A DNA stretch of 52,841 bases, taken from NCBI GenBank assembly GCA_902542765.1, contig CACBVW010000006.1, forward strand, positions 1 to 52,841, given 5' to 3'. Both the position numbers and the translations under genes were made by a program. The notes under the pieces are model-generated. The model did not search any database. It was not told the origin of the DNA and worked only from the letters and a program-made list of their open reading frames with translations. The DNA comes from an uncultured SAR116 cluster alpha proteobacterium. GTDB lineage: Bacteria; Pseudomonadota; Alphaproteobacteria; Puniceispirillales; Marisalimonadaceae. This document shows positions 41,100-49,589 of this stretch, in pieces (positions within the stretch are counted from its first letter, which is position 1; every line of letters begins with the position of its first letter).

Positions 41100-42479
41100 A
41101 TGAATAAAATTGAAATTTCTCTGGCTGAAAAATTTTCAGAGTGGGTTCATAAACTTAAAATAAATGACATACCTGAAGAAGTCGTGAATAAATTACAACT
41201 GGTTGTAATGGACTCTTTTGGACTTATGGCGTCAGCTAGAGATGAACAATACATAAAAAGTCTTATCAATGCACTTCAAGAAACTGGAGATTGCACATTA
41301 GTTGGACACAATACAAAGGTGAACCCATTCAACGCAGCTATAATTAATGGCACAGCTATTCATGGTGAAGATTTTGATGATACTTTTGAAGGAACACCTG
41401 TACATGTAGGTTCAGTAATGGTTCCCGCAATGTTATCTTCGGCTCAAGCTAAAAATTTAGATGGAGAAAAATTTTTAAAAGGATTAGTAGTAGGATCAGA
41501 ACTGATTTGTAGATTAGCTTTGGTTGCGCCTACAGCAGTTCATAGACAAGGTTTTCATCCAACAGCAATTTTTGGAGCTTTTGGTTCATCAATAGGTGTT
41601 TCGTCTTTGCTTGGAAATTCTATAAATGAAATGAGTTCAGGATTAGGTATTGTTGGAAGTATGGCATCTGGAATTATAGAGTATCTAGCTGAAGGCACAT
41701 CTACAAAACGTCTTCACCCAGGATGGGCTGCTGGATGCGGATGGCAATCTGCTAACTTTGCTAAATCTGGATTTTTGGGACCAAGAACTGTATTTGAAGG
41801 TCAACACGGGGTATTTAATAGTTTTGCTAAGAATAATATAAAACCAGATTTTTCACATATAATTTCAGATTTAGGTAATAGATGGGAATCAAAAAACCTT
41901 GCTTTAAAGCCTTACGCTTGTGGAACAATGGCACAACCTTTTATTGATTGTGCTATAAAACTAAAAGCTAAAATTGATAATCTTGAAAACATAGATAAAA
42001 TCATTGCTAGCGTTGGTGAAGGAACGGTTCACAGATTGTGGGAGCCGTTAGAAGAAAAACAAAATCCATCTACTCCTTATGGCGCAAAATTTTCTGTTCC
42101 ATATTGTATTTCAATAGGATTAATAAATGGATCTGCGGGCTTAAATGAGTTTACTGATAAATGTTTAAAAAAATTAGAAGTGACAAAATTAGCATCTAAA
42201 GTAAATTATGAAATTAATCCAAATGACGAATATCCAAGAAATTACACTGGTAAAATAAAAATAATTATGAAAGATGGAACAATTTATTCCTCATCACAAG
42301 ATTGTTTAAGAGGCGGGAAGCGCGACCCTCTCAGCACAAACGAAGTTAGAAAAAAATTTGAAGCTAATTTAAAATTTGCAAATGTAAAGTCTGCTGAGAT
42401 TGATAAACTATATAATTTTATTAAAAATATTTTTAAATCCAAAAATCTAAATGGTTTAGATGAGGTCAAATTTAATTAA
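41100..42479 (+). CDS. MmgE/PrpD family protein (copy 3)
   Basis: A 459-residue full-length member. Segments: NGTAIHGEDFDDTFEGTPVH near residue 85, GFHPTAIFGAFGSSIGVSSL near 150, KRLHPGWAAGCGWQSANFAK near 203 and LKPYACGTMAQPFIDCAIKL near 263. It reads GEDFDDT where copies 1 and 2 read SLDFDDT and ALDYDDT, so it belongs to a different branch. It is last in the operon of enolase-family enzyme, dioxygenase and TTT transporter. The reaction is unknown; a hydroxylated di- or tricarboxylate dehydratase would fit. Its stop overlaps the convergent YdjM-like gene by eight bases. Confidence 0.85.
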   Translation: MNKIEISLAEKFSEWVHKLKINDIPEEVVNKLQLVVMDSFGLMASARDEQYIKSLINALQETGDCTLVGHNTKVNPFNAAIINGTAIHGEDFDDTFEGTPVHVGSVMVPAMLSSAQAKNLDGEKFLKGLVVGSELICRLALVAPTAVHRQGFHPTAIFGAFGSSIGVSSLLGNSINEMSSGLGIVGSMASGIIEYLAEGTSTKRLHPGWAAGCGWQSANFAKSGFLGPRTVFEGQHGVFNSFAKNNIKPDFSHIISDLGNRWESKNLALKPYACGTMAQPFIDCAIKLKAKIDNLENIDKIIASVGEGTVHRLWEPLEEKQNPSTPYGAKFSVPYCISIGLINGSAGLNEFTDKCLKKLEVTKLASKVNYEINPNDEYPRNYTGKIKIIMKDGTIYSSSQDCLRGGKRDPLSTNEVRKKFEANLKFANVKSAEIDKLYNFIKNIFKSKNLNGLDEVKFN

Positions 42480-43485
42480 TTAAGTCCTGACAATTTTTTC
42501 CTAAAAGCAAATCAAAAAATCTCTTCCATTTTTCTAAATAATTTCTTCTATTTACAACCCAATCGATATGATCAGAAGCAGGTTTATCTAAGTTTATCCT
42601 AATCCCCCACAAACCATCAACCTCATTAGGAACTGCTGAATACCTGACATCTGTTATTATGTTTTCATCAATTCCTTTTCCTAGATAACCTTGAGAAAAC
42701 CAATTAAATCTTTTTATATCTTTGTATTGTTGACTTTTTTTATCAAGTTCTGAAAAATCATTTAAAAGATCAAGTTTCTTAATTTTTGTTCCTTTACAGG
42801 ATTCTGAATTAGCAAATAATCTTACTGCATCTACATAATAAAAACCACTATCTTCATAGATTGTTTTCCATAAAAACAAATTTCCCAAACTTGGTTTAAC
42901 TGTTAGGTTTTTGCCATTATGATCCCTGAGATTAGCAATGAATTTACCAACAAATTCAGCACGATTTTCTTGAATAGCACCAAAGGTTAAATAAATTAAA
43001 ATATAAAGTATCCCAAATAAGGTTAAATATTTATTTTTCATTATAATTGCAAAAATTATAGCCAGAATGACCGGTATAGTTAAAAAAGGATCAACAACTG
43101 ATATATAATTCCACGAAATTCTTTCATCAGAAAATGGCCATAAAAGCTGTGTCCCGTAACTTGTACAAGCATCTAATAGTCCATGTGTGGCAAAACCAAG
43201 AAGACTAAAAAAATACGTTTCACCCCAACTTAAATACTTTTTGAAAAGTATTCTTGAAAAGAAGGTTACAATCAAAGCACCTATTGGTATAAAAACTAAG
43301 GAATGAGTAAATTGTCTATGATATTCTAGTTTTAATAAAGGATCTGAGGCAGATCTAATGAAAATGTCTAGATCAGGAGCCAGGCCTGCACAACAACCAA
43401 CAATTGACCCGAATAAAATTTTTTTCTTTTCTGAGATTGTTTGAGCAAAAATTGCACCAAATGCGCCTTGAGTAACTGGATCCAT
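42472..43485 (-). CDS. YdjM-like membrane-bound metal-dependent hydrolase family protein
   Basis: The ATG at 43485 gives 337 residues starting MDPVTQGAFGAIFAQTISEK, the usual start of this family; a TTG at 43497 is the alternative. Several membrane helices fill the N-terminal half. Conserved polar clusters are GLAPDLDIF near residue 39, YHRQFTHSLVFIP near 57 (with two histidines), GFATHGLLDACTSYGTQLLW near 99 and NYISVVDPFLT near 129. These are the putative metal site of DUF457/YdjM proteins. The C-terminal 150 residues look soluble and extracytoplasmic. Function in bacteria is poorly known. It is a single gene. Confidence 0.8.
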   Translation of the reverse strand: MDPVTQGAFGAIFAQTISEKKKILFGSIVGCCAGLAPDLDIFIRSASDPLLKLEYHRQFTHSLVFIPIGALIVTFFSRILFKKYLSWGETYFFSLLGFATHGLLDACTSYGTQLLWPFSDERISWNYISVVDPFLTIPVILAIIFAIIMKNKYLTLFGILYILIYLTFGAIQENRAEFVGKFIANLRDHNGKNLTVKPSLGNLFLWKTIYEDSGFYYVDAVRLFANSESCKGTKIKKLDLLNDFSELDKKSQQYKDIKRFNWFSQGYLGKGIDENIITDVRYSAVPNEVDGLWGIRINLDKPASDHIDWVVNRRNYLEKWKRFFDLLLGKNCQDLIN

Positions 43486-43589
43486 AATATAAACCAAAAT
43501 TATTAAATGAGCTATCTATACACTAAGTTTTCTTGACTGTTTATATTTTTTTCATTTAACATATTTAATGTATTATAAGGTACCATTTA

Positions 43590-45206
43590 ATGAACCAAAT
43601 TAACTTAAATAATAGAGAATATGACGTCATAATTGTAGGTGCTGGGTTTTCAGGATTATATCAATTGATATGTCTTAGAGATCAACTTGGTATGAATTGT
43701 CTTGTTGTAGAAACAGGAGACGACGTTGGTGGTACATGGTATTGGAATCGTTATCCAGGAGCAAGATGTGATACTGAAAGCCATGCCTACTCTTATTATT
43801 TTTCAGACGAATTACTAAAAGAATGGACATGGTCAGAGCGATATCCAGGTCATGCTGAGATTAGAAGATATATGAATTTTGTTGCTGACAAATTTGATCT
43901 TAAAAAAGATATTTTATTTAACCACAAAGTAACAAGTGCTCAATATAATGAAGATAAAATTTGTTGGGAAATCACAACCAACAACAAAATAAATTTTAGA
44001 TCTAAATTTTTAATTACAGCTGTTGGATGTTTATCAAATGCAAATATTCCTAAAATTAAAGGATTAGAAAATTTTAAAGGTAAGTATTACCATACAGGCA
44101 ATTGGCCAAAAAATGACGTATCATTTGTTGGTAAAAAAGTTGGTCAAATTGGCACTGGTTCTACTGGAATACAAGCAGTGCCAGTTATAGCTGAAGAAGC
44201 AAAGCATTTAACAGTTTTCCAAAGAACGGCAAATTATAGTGTACCTGCGAGGAATAAACCTTTAACTGAAAATTTCAAAATCCATGTAAAAGAAAGATTT
44301 AAGTATTACAGAGAATTACTTAAAAAGACACCTAATGGACACCCTTTTGAAATATCAGATCGTCTTGTTGCTGATGTTCAAGAACAAGAAATGCAAGAGA
44401 TTTACGAAAAAGCTTGGGAAAAAGGAGGTTTACAGTTCAGGGGATCATTTAGTGATTTGGTAACTAACGTTGAAGCTAATAAAACAGCCTCGGATTTTAT
44501 AAAAAATAAAATTAATGAAACTGTTTCAAATAAAAAATTTGCAGCAATCTTATCAGATATTGATCACCCATATGCAGGTAAACGCCCACCAATAGATACT
44601 AATTATTTTGAAACCTACAATAGAGACAATATCAATCTTGTTGATCTTCGAAGTAATCCTATAACACAAATAGATGAAAAAGGAATTCAAACTGAAAAAG
44701 AACATTTTGATTTAGATATTATTGTTTTTGCTACAGGTTATGATGCAATGACTGGACCGCTTCTGAATATGAATATCATTGGAAAAAATAATTTAAAACT
44801 ACAGGAAGCTTGGGAAGAGGGGCCAAAAACATTTTTAGGTCTTCAAGTACCAGGTTTTCCTAATATGTTTACAATAACTGGCCCAGGCAGTCCATCAGTT
44901 CTAACAAACATGCCTATAGCAATTGAGCAACATGTTGAATGGATTAGGGATTGTATAGATTTCATGAATAAAAAAGAGTATTCCACAATTGAGACTGATG
45001 CTAAGTCAGCAGAACAATGGGGACATGAAGTCAACACAGTTGCAAACAAAACTTTATTACCCACGGTAAAACATTCATGGTATCTAGGTGCAAACATCCC
45101 TGGTAAACCACAAGTTTTTATGCCTTATGCTGGTGGATTACCTAGATATAGAAAGGTATGTGAAAACATTAAAAAAAATAATTATAAAGAGTTTAGTTTA
45201 AATTAA
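43590..45206 (+). CDS. Baeyer-Villiger-type flavin monooxygenase
   Basis: A 538-residue FAD/NADPH enzyme. The FAD loop VGAGFSGLYQLICLR is near residue 17, GGTWYWNRYPGARCDTESHA near 47, the BVMO fingerprint FKGKYYHTGNWPKN near 162 (F-x-G-x-x-x-H-x-x-x-W), the NADPH loop GQIGTGSTGIQAVPVIAEEA near 185 and the late motif DIIVFATGYDAMTG near 375. The set matches cyclohexanone/phenylacetone monooxygenase-like enzymes, which convert ketones to esters or lactones. No lactonase or esterase gene is adjacent. It is a single gene divergent from the YdjM-like gene (104-base gap, AT-rich, no clear operator), ending three bases before the convergent gene. Confidence 0.9.
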   Translation: MNQINLNNREYDVIIVGAGFSGLYQLICLRDQLGMNCLVVETGDDVGGTWYWNRYPGARCDTESHAYSYYFSDELLKEWTWSERYPGHAEIRRYMNFVADKFDLKKDILFNHKVTSAQYNEDKICWEITTNNKINFRSKFLITAVGCLSNANIPKIKGLENFKGKYYHTGNWPKNDVSFVGKKVGQIGTGSTGIQAVPVIAEEAKHLTVFQRTANYSVPARNKPLTENFKIHVKERFKYYRELLKKTPNGHPFEISDRLVADVQEQEMQEIYEKAWEKGGLQFRGSFSDLVTNVEANKTASDFIKNKINETVSNKKFAAILSDIDHPYAGKRPPIDTNYFETYNRDNINLVDLRSNPITQIDEKGIQTEKEHFDLDIIVFATGYDAMTGPLLNMNIIGKNNLKLQEAWEEGPKTFLGLQVPGFPNMFTITGPGSPSVLTNMPIAIEQHVEWIRDCIDFMNKKEYSTIETDAKSAEQWGHEVNTVANKTLLPTVKHSWYLGANIPGKPQVFMPYAGGLPRYRKVCENIKKNNYKEFSLN

Positions 45207-45209
45207 AAT

Positions 45210-45689
45210 TTAAACATCTACTGAGTTTTTAATTACATTAATTTTAGTTCTGATTTTTTTCATTCTCTCTTCAAGTTCATTTTTCTTAGGTGGGTTCTTT
45301 GAATCTAACTGATCTAAAAGGTTAGAAATTTCATTGGCTAATTCGTTACTTTGTTTATTTGAATCTAAGAGCCTTAGCTGAGTCTTTCTTATTAAAGCTC
45401 CCAAAATGACGTTAGATTTAATAATTTCTTTAAAGTAAGATTTGGGTATTATTTTTGTAACTAATTTCTGAGTGCATACCTTTGCAGTTACAGTTCTTGG
45501 AACATTGAGTAAAATTGAACTCTCTCCAAATATCTCTCCCATACCTAGTCTATTCAGTTTTAAACCATCTTTGGTTTCAATATTGACATATCCCTCTAAA
45601 ATTAAATATGCTTCTTTTGGATCACTCCCCACTTCGTAAATTATTTCACCGGGCTCCCAAATTATTGATTTACCATTTTCTTGCATCAT
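45210..45689 (-). CDS. Cyclic nucleotide-binding domain protein without output domain
   Basis: A 159-residue protein. Residues about 10-110 form a cNMP-binding beta roll: WEPGEIIYEVGSDPKEAYLI, then LEGYVNIETKDGLKLNRLGM, then GEIFGESSILLNVPRTVTAK with the phosphate-binding cassette (GESSIL, PRTVTA). The Arg in the cassette is present. The C-terminal 45 residues are a charged helix with no HTH, so it is not a CRP-type regulator and has no enzyme domain. It is last in the protocatechuate operon, 26 bases after the 60-residue gene. Its partner is unknown. Confidence 0.82.
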   Translation of the reverse strand: MMQENGKSIIWEPGEIIYEVGSDPKEAYLILEGYVNIETKDGLKLNRLGMGEIFGESSILLNVPRTVTAKVCTQKLVTKIIPKSYFKEIIKSNVILGALIRKTQLRLLDSNKQSNELANEISNLLDQLDSKNPPKKNELEERMKKIRTKINVIKNSVDV

Positions 45690-45715
45690 ATATTCCTTTA
45701 AATATTATGATTCAA

Positions 45716-45898
45716 TTATTGTACAGGAATAGCTAAAGGCTCCATCCAAAAGATATATCCATAAAAAATTAAATAACAATAGAACAACCCATAAGCCCAC
45801 CATGGCTTTGGTTTAAATGATTTACTCCTTTCTTCAATCTCTTCTAATTCTTCTTTATAATTTTTGTAATAATTCATCATGAAATTAGATCTGCCCAA
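45716..45898 (-). CDS. Small single-helix membrane protein (60 residues)
   Basis: The TTG start at 45898 is supported by AAGGTGGAG seven bases upstream (45906-45914, reverse strand), one of the strongest ribosome sites in the window. The ATG codons at 45880 and 45877 are weaker. An acidic helix (NYKEELEEIEERSK) and a KPKPWWAY junction precede one membrane helix (LFYCYLIFYGYIFW). It lies between pcaG and the cyclic-nucleotide-binding gene on the same strand. The family is not recognised. A regulatory or transporter-associated role is only a guess. Confidence 0.6.
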   Translation of the reverse strand: MGRSNFMMNYYKNYKEELEEIEERSKSFKPKPWWAYGLFYCYLIFYGYIFWMEPLAIPVQ

Positions 45899-45923
45899 TT
45901 AACTTCTCCACCTTAAATTAGAT

Positions 45924-46505
45924 TTATATATCAAAAAAAATTGTTTCTTTATTACCTTGTAAAAATACATTAAAAACATAAACATTTTTTTTAATCTTTT
46001 TTGCTACAAGGCTGTCAATATTTCCTTTACTATTTTTTATCATAGATAAAATAGGATCGTTTATCAAATCATCACCTTCAAAGTATATCCTAGTATTTAA
46101 ATTCATATTAAGTCCTCTAGATGAAATTGACAGACAAATATGCGGACTTTGATTTTTTCTGTCTAGATTTTCAACTAGTCCTGGCTTTACTGTAAATAAC
46201 TTAAATTTTTTTGTTAATTTATCAGGAATAAATCGTGCAAACCCATTGTCTTCAAAAAATTGACCATTTTCGTCACATTGCCAAGTTTCTAGCATCACAT
46301 CATCTAATGCAATACCATTACCATCAAATACTGAACCTTCGACAGTTATCATTTCTATTTCATTTTTATTTTTAAATGGCACCTCACCCAAATCATTTTT
46401 ATATATATTATTTATTTTTATTTTATTTGGCATGCATCCTATATGAAGAAATGGACCAGCTGTTTGAAAAGGAGTTTCATCAAGAATTTTGTTAGAGTTT
46501 TTCAA
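45924..46505 (-). CDS. pcaG: Protocatechuate 3,4-dioxygenase alpha subunit
   Basis: TTG at 46505 is chosen: it follows the pcaH stop by one base, and GAAGGA lies seven bases upstream inside the pcaH end. The frame also permits an earlier TTG at 46532. The product has 193 residues, beginning near LDETPFQTAGPFLHIGCMPN, the alpha-subunit signature. LETWQCDENGQFFEDNGFAR near residue 72 and QSPHICLSISSRGLN near 122 are the alpha equivalents of the beta iron-site segments, without the iron ligands. With PcaH it opens the protocatechuate ring to 3-carboxy-cis,cis-muconate. Confidence 0.92.
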   Translation of the reverse strand: MKNSNKILDETPFQTAGPFLHIGCMPNKIKINNIYKNDLGEVPFKNKNEIEMITVEGSVFDGNGIALDDVMLETWQCDENGQFFEDNGFARFIPDKLTKKFKLFTVKPGLVENLDRKNQSPHICLSISSRGLNMNLNTRIYFEGDDLINDPILSMIKNSKGNIDSLVAKKIKKNVYVFNVFLQGNKETIFFDI

Positions 46506-46506
46506 G

Positions 46507-47229
46507 TTAAAGTCCTTCTTGTCTATTTTCAAAGTATGTTTGTTTTACTCCTCTTAACACAATATCAAATTTGTAAGCTAGTATGTTTTGAATGTTTGAT
46601 CGCGAAGTATCTAATTTTCCGACCAAACTCTTTTTTGCTTTCTCATCCGCAATAGAATTTACAATTGGACATAGGTTTATCAGTGGATCACCTTCAAAAT
46701 ACATTTGTGTAATTAACCTTTGTCCAAAGCTTTGCCCAAATATTGAAAAATGAATATGCATTGGTCTCCACTCTATGCCACGATTTGGATAAGGGTATGG
46801 TCCAGGTTGAATAGTTAAAAATTCGTAGGAGCCATCTGATGAAGTTAGTGAACGCCCACAACCTGAAAAATTAGGATCAATGGGTGCAGAATTTTTATCG
46901 TCCTGATGTAAATATTTACCAGCAGCATTAGCTTGCCAAATTTCTATTAACGCACCTTTTATTGGGTTGGAAAATTGATCAGAAACAGTTCCATGGACAA
47001 TAATTTTATGACCAAGAGGGGACATTTTGTTTTTGGAAAAATTTAATGTAAGGTCATTATCTAACTTATTTATAATGTTTTTATTAAATATTGGCCCAAA
47101 AATCTCTAAATTGGATGGTATTGAAATTTTTTTATTCTTAGGAGCTCTGAAAACACTAGATTTATAATCAGGAAAATATATTTCTGGTTGTTTTTTATAA
47201 TTTCTTTTTACTAATGATTTAACATTCAT
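46507..47229 (-). CDS. pcaH: Protocatechuate 3,4-dioxygenase beta subunit
   Basis: A 240-residue non-heme Fe(III) intradiol dioxygenase subunit. The iron ligands are visible: Tyr in NAAGKYLHQDD near residue 104, Tyr in IQPGPYPYPNRG near 142, and two His in WRPMHIHFSIF near 156-158. IVHGTVSDQFSNPIKGALIE near 78 is the usual lead-in. It is coupled to pcaG (one-base gap) and follows pobA by 38 bases, so 4-hydroxybenzoate is converted to protocatechuate and then ring-opened by one operon. The pcaB, C and D genes are not here, unless the PcaB-like gene at 29522 serves. Confidence 0.94.
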   Translation of the reverse strand: MNVKSLVKRNYKKQPEIYFPDYKSSVFRAPKNKKISIPSNLEIFGPIFNKNIINKLDNDLTLNFSKNKMSPLGHKIIVHGTVSDQFSNPIKGALIEIWQANAAGKYLHQDDKNSAPIDPNFSGCGRSLTSSDGSYEFLTIQPGPYPYPNRGIEWRPMHIHFSIFGQSFGQRLITQMYFEGDPLINLCPIVNSIADEKAKKSLVGKLDTSRSNIQNILAYKFDIVLRGVKQTYFENRQEGL

Positions 47230-47267
47230 GCTTTTACCTAAGTTTTAGGAAATATATTTTTTTAGTT

Positions 47268-48437
47268 TTAGTAAGGTAAACCAACGTAATTTTCTGCCAA
47301 AACTCTTTGGGATGCAACAGAATTTTCCAAATACTCTATTTCAGAATCTTGAATTCGTTGATCAAAAGAAGATTGATTGGGAAATTTATGAAAAGTTGTA
47401 GTCATCCACCAACTAAATCTAATAGCTTTCCAAACTCTAGAAAGGGCATTATTTGAATACATTTTCAAATCATCATTTGAATGAAATTTATAATGTTTTT
47501 TTAGAGCGTTATGCAAATAGTATACATCTGAAACTGCTAAATTTAACCCTTTCGCACCAGTAGGAGGCACGATGTGTGCTGCATCTCCAACTAAAAATAA
47601 TCTTTCCCAACTCATCGGCTCACAAACAAAGGATCGAAGTGGTGCTATAGATTTTTCAATGGAGTTTCCAGTTATAATTGCATCTGATGCTTCAGTTGGA
47701 AGTCTTTTTTTTAATTCATCCCAAAATTTTTTGTCTGACCAATTCTCTATTTTTTCGTCTAACGAAGTCTGTATATAATATCTACTTAAATTTTCATTTC
47801 TCATTGAAGCTAAGGCAAAACCATTACCATGATTTGCATATATTAATTCATCACTTACGGGCGGTGTTTCTGATAAAATCCCCAACCATCCAAAAGGATA
47901 TGTTCTCTCATAAGTTTTAATTATTGATTTTGGAATTATGCTTCTACTTATTCCATGAAATCCATCACATCCTGCGACCAAATCACACATAATCTTTTTT
48001 TCTACACCATTTTTTTTATATGTTACAAATGGTTTATCAGTGTCAATGGCTTGAGGAAGAACATCTTCAGCTTTGTTGATTATTATACCATTTTCTTTTT
48101 TAATCTTTCTATATAGATCTTTTGTTACTTCAGTTTGACCATAAACTGTTACGTGTTTATTAGTTAATTCTTTTAAATTAATTCTAAATCCATGATTTTT
48201 GAATGAGAGTTGAATGCCATCGTGATTAAAGCCTTCCTTTTTAAGCCTATTTGAAACGCCTGCTTTCTCAAGCATTTCAATTGTACCATTTTCCAAAACA
48301 CCAGCCCTGATTCTACCTATAACATGTTCTTCAGATTGTTTTTCAAGAACTATATTATCAATCCCATCAACTGACAAAAGTCTTGATAAAAGCAACCCTG
48401 AAGGACCACCTCCAACTATAACAACATTTGTCCTCAT
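47268..48437 (-). CDS. pobA: 4-hydroxybenzoate 3-monooxygenase
   Basis: A 389-residue FAD enzyme of the exact family length. FAD site: VIVGGGPSGLLLSRLL near residue 5, EEHVIGRIRAGVLENGTIEM near 37, DG motif in LVAGCDGFHGISRS near 155, and LVGDAAHIVPPTGAKGLNLA near 282. It hydroxylates 4-hydroxybenzoate to protocatechuate with NADPH and oxygen. AAGGG precedes the ATG. It lies upstream of pcaHG. No PobR/PcaQ-type regulator is visible next to it, which is unusual. Confidence 0.95.
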   Translation of the reverse strand: MRTNVVIVGGGPSGLLLSRLLSVDGIDNIVLEKQSEEHVIGRIRAGVLENGTIEMLEKAGVSNRLKKEGFNHDGIQLSFKNHGFRINLKELTNKHVTVYGQTEVTKDLYRKIKKENGIIINKAEDVLPQAIDTDKPFVTYKKNGVEKKIMCDLVAGCDGFHGISRSIIPKSIIKTYERTYPFGWLGILSETPPVSDELIYANHGNGFALASMRNENLSRYYIQTSLDEKIENWSDKKFWDELKKRLPTEASDAIITGNSIEKSIAPLRSFVCEPMSWERLFLVGDAAHIVPPTGAKGLNLAVSDVYYLHNALKKHYKFHSNDDLKMYSNNALSRVWKAIRFSWWMTTTFHKFPNQSSFDQRIQDSEIEYLENSVASQRVLAENYVGLPY

Positions 48438-48457
48438 TAAAATTAACCCTTAATTCA

Positions 48458-48844
48458 TTATTTCAGATAATTTACTAACAAAAATATACATCCTATTATC
48501 TGCAGAAAATTTATAAAAACTGAAAATTTATGTAATTTATTAAATTTGTTTTCATTATTCAAATCTTTAGCTTTATTTATCATTGGCATTAAAACTTGTC
48601 TTGAGAAAATAAATCCAATCATAATAAGTAAAAAAATTAATATTGATAATTTATTTACATAATAGATGGAAAGAATAAGTCCTATTAGGCTCAAAACAAA
48701 ACCAAACAGATAATATTTAGGAAAGAAAATTCTTAGAAATTTAGATGATTGTTTTTCGTCTAGGACTTTAAAAACTGAAGTTGCAACAACTATGGGAAAA
48801 AACGTCATGAAGCTTAATATGGCTGCAGCTATTAATATTAACAA
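48458..48844 (-). CDS. DUF4149/TMEM205-like four-helix membrane protein
   Basis: A 128-residue protein with four membrane helices. TTG start supported by AAGGAG six bases upstream. SFMTFFPIVVATSVFKVLDE (residues about 11-30), FLRIFFPKYYLFGFVLSLIG and a third-helix end FSRQVLMPMINKAKD followed by HKFSVFINFLQIIGCIF resemble DUF4149 proteins. It is 20 bases upstream of pobA on the same strand and appears to be the first gene of the operon. Its role is unknown. Confidence 0.6.
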   Translation of the reverse strand: MLILIAAAILSFMTFFPIVVATSVFKVLDEKQSSKFLRIFFPKYYLFGFVLSLIGLILSIYYVNKLSILIFLLIMIGFIFSRQVLMPMINKAKDLNNENKFNKLHKFSVFINFLQIIGCIFLLVNYLK

Positions 48845-48940
48845 TTTTTACTCCTTACCAAATAAATAATTTTATTTTTTTATACCAATTATTATTATAA
48901 AGTATATTGCGTTTTAATAAAGTTACCATGAGTAATTAGA

Positions 48941-49480
48941 ATGAATAAAAATATAAAGCCTTATTCTGTAGATACATTAATTGCAGAAAAAGAAATAAAA
49001 AAAAGAATTATTGAATTAGGCAAAGAGGTTAACCTTTTTTACAAAAATACAGATAAATTATTGGTTGTTGGATTGTTAAGAGGATCTTTTGTGTTTATCG
49101 CAGATTTAGTTCGAGAGCTAAAAATACCAGTTGAGGTTGATTTTATGACTGCCTCTAGCTATGGAAACTCAATGCAATCTTCAAATAATATTCGAATATT
49201 AACAGATTTAAATACAGATATAAAAAACTTAGATGTGCTATTAGTAGAAGACATTATTGATACTGGTCATACACTAAACCAAGTTATAAAGTTATTGAAA
49301 AGTAGAAAGCCAAAAAGTTTAGAAGTTTGCTGCCTACTGAATAAGTTTTCACGTAGGGAAACTGATATTGAAAGTAAATGGGTTGGTTTTGATATTCCAG
49401 ATGAGTTTGTAGTTGGTTATGGGATTGATTATGCTCAAGATAACAGGCATTTACCATTCATTGGTAAAGTAGTTCAGTAA
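48941..49480 (+). CDS. hpt: Hypoxanthine phosphoribosyltransferase
   Basis: A 179-residue type I phosphoribosyltransferase. The PRPP loop VLLVEDIIDTGHTLNQV is near residue 104, the flexible loop DFMTASSYGNSMQSSNNIRI near 68, and the C-terminal WVGFDIPDEFVVGYGIDYAQ near 147 with NRHLPFIG is the purine site. These are the bacterial Hpt signatures. It converts hypoxanthine or guanine to IMP or GMP for purine salvage. It is a single forward gene with an AT-rich 96-base gap upstream (48845-48940). Confidence 0.93.
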   Translation: MNKNIKPYSVDTLIAEKEIKKRIIELGKEVNLFYKNTDKLLVVGLLRGSFVFIADLVRELKIPVEVDFMTASSYGNSMQSSNNIRILTDLNTDIKNLDVLLVEDIIDTGHTLNQVIKLLKSRKPKSLEVCCLLNKFSRRETDIESKWVGFDIPDEFVVGYGIDYAQDNRHLPFIGKVVQ

Positions 49481-49484
49481 AATA

Positions 49485-49546
49485 GGGAATAGCTCTAATT
49501 ATTTACCTTATTTAGGATAATCGTGGAGATTTAAAAAGCTATTCCC
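49485..49546. terminator. Long nested hairpin between convergent genes
   Basis: GGGAATAGCT (49485-49494) and AGCTATTCCC (49537-49546) are perfect 10-base complements. Inside, ATTAT/ATAAT and CCT/AGG can form a second helix around TATTT. It starts five bases after the hpt stop. No T-run follows directly, so a structured transcript end or small RNA is as likely as a classic terminator. Positions 49547-49589 hold nothing else. Confidence 0.45.
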
Positions 49547-49589
49547 TTCATAGTGAGTTTTGCAAATTATATGCCAAAAAAATTTATAT

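Noticed and set aside
46506-46532. A 26-base overlap of pcaG with pcaH
   Set aside because: A TTG at 46505 directly after the pcaH stop has a better ribosome site and gives the usual alpha-subunit N-terminus.
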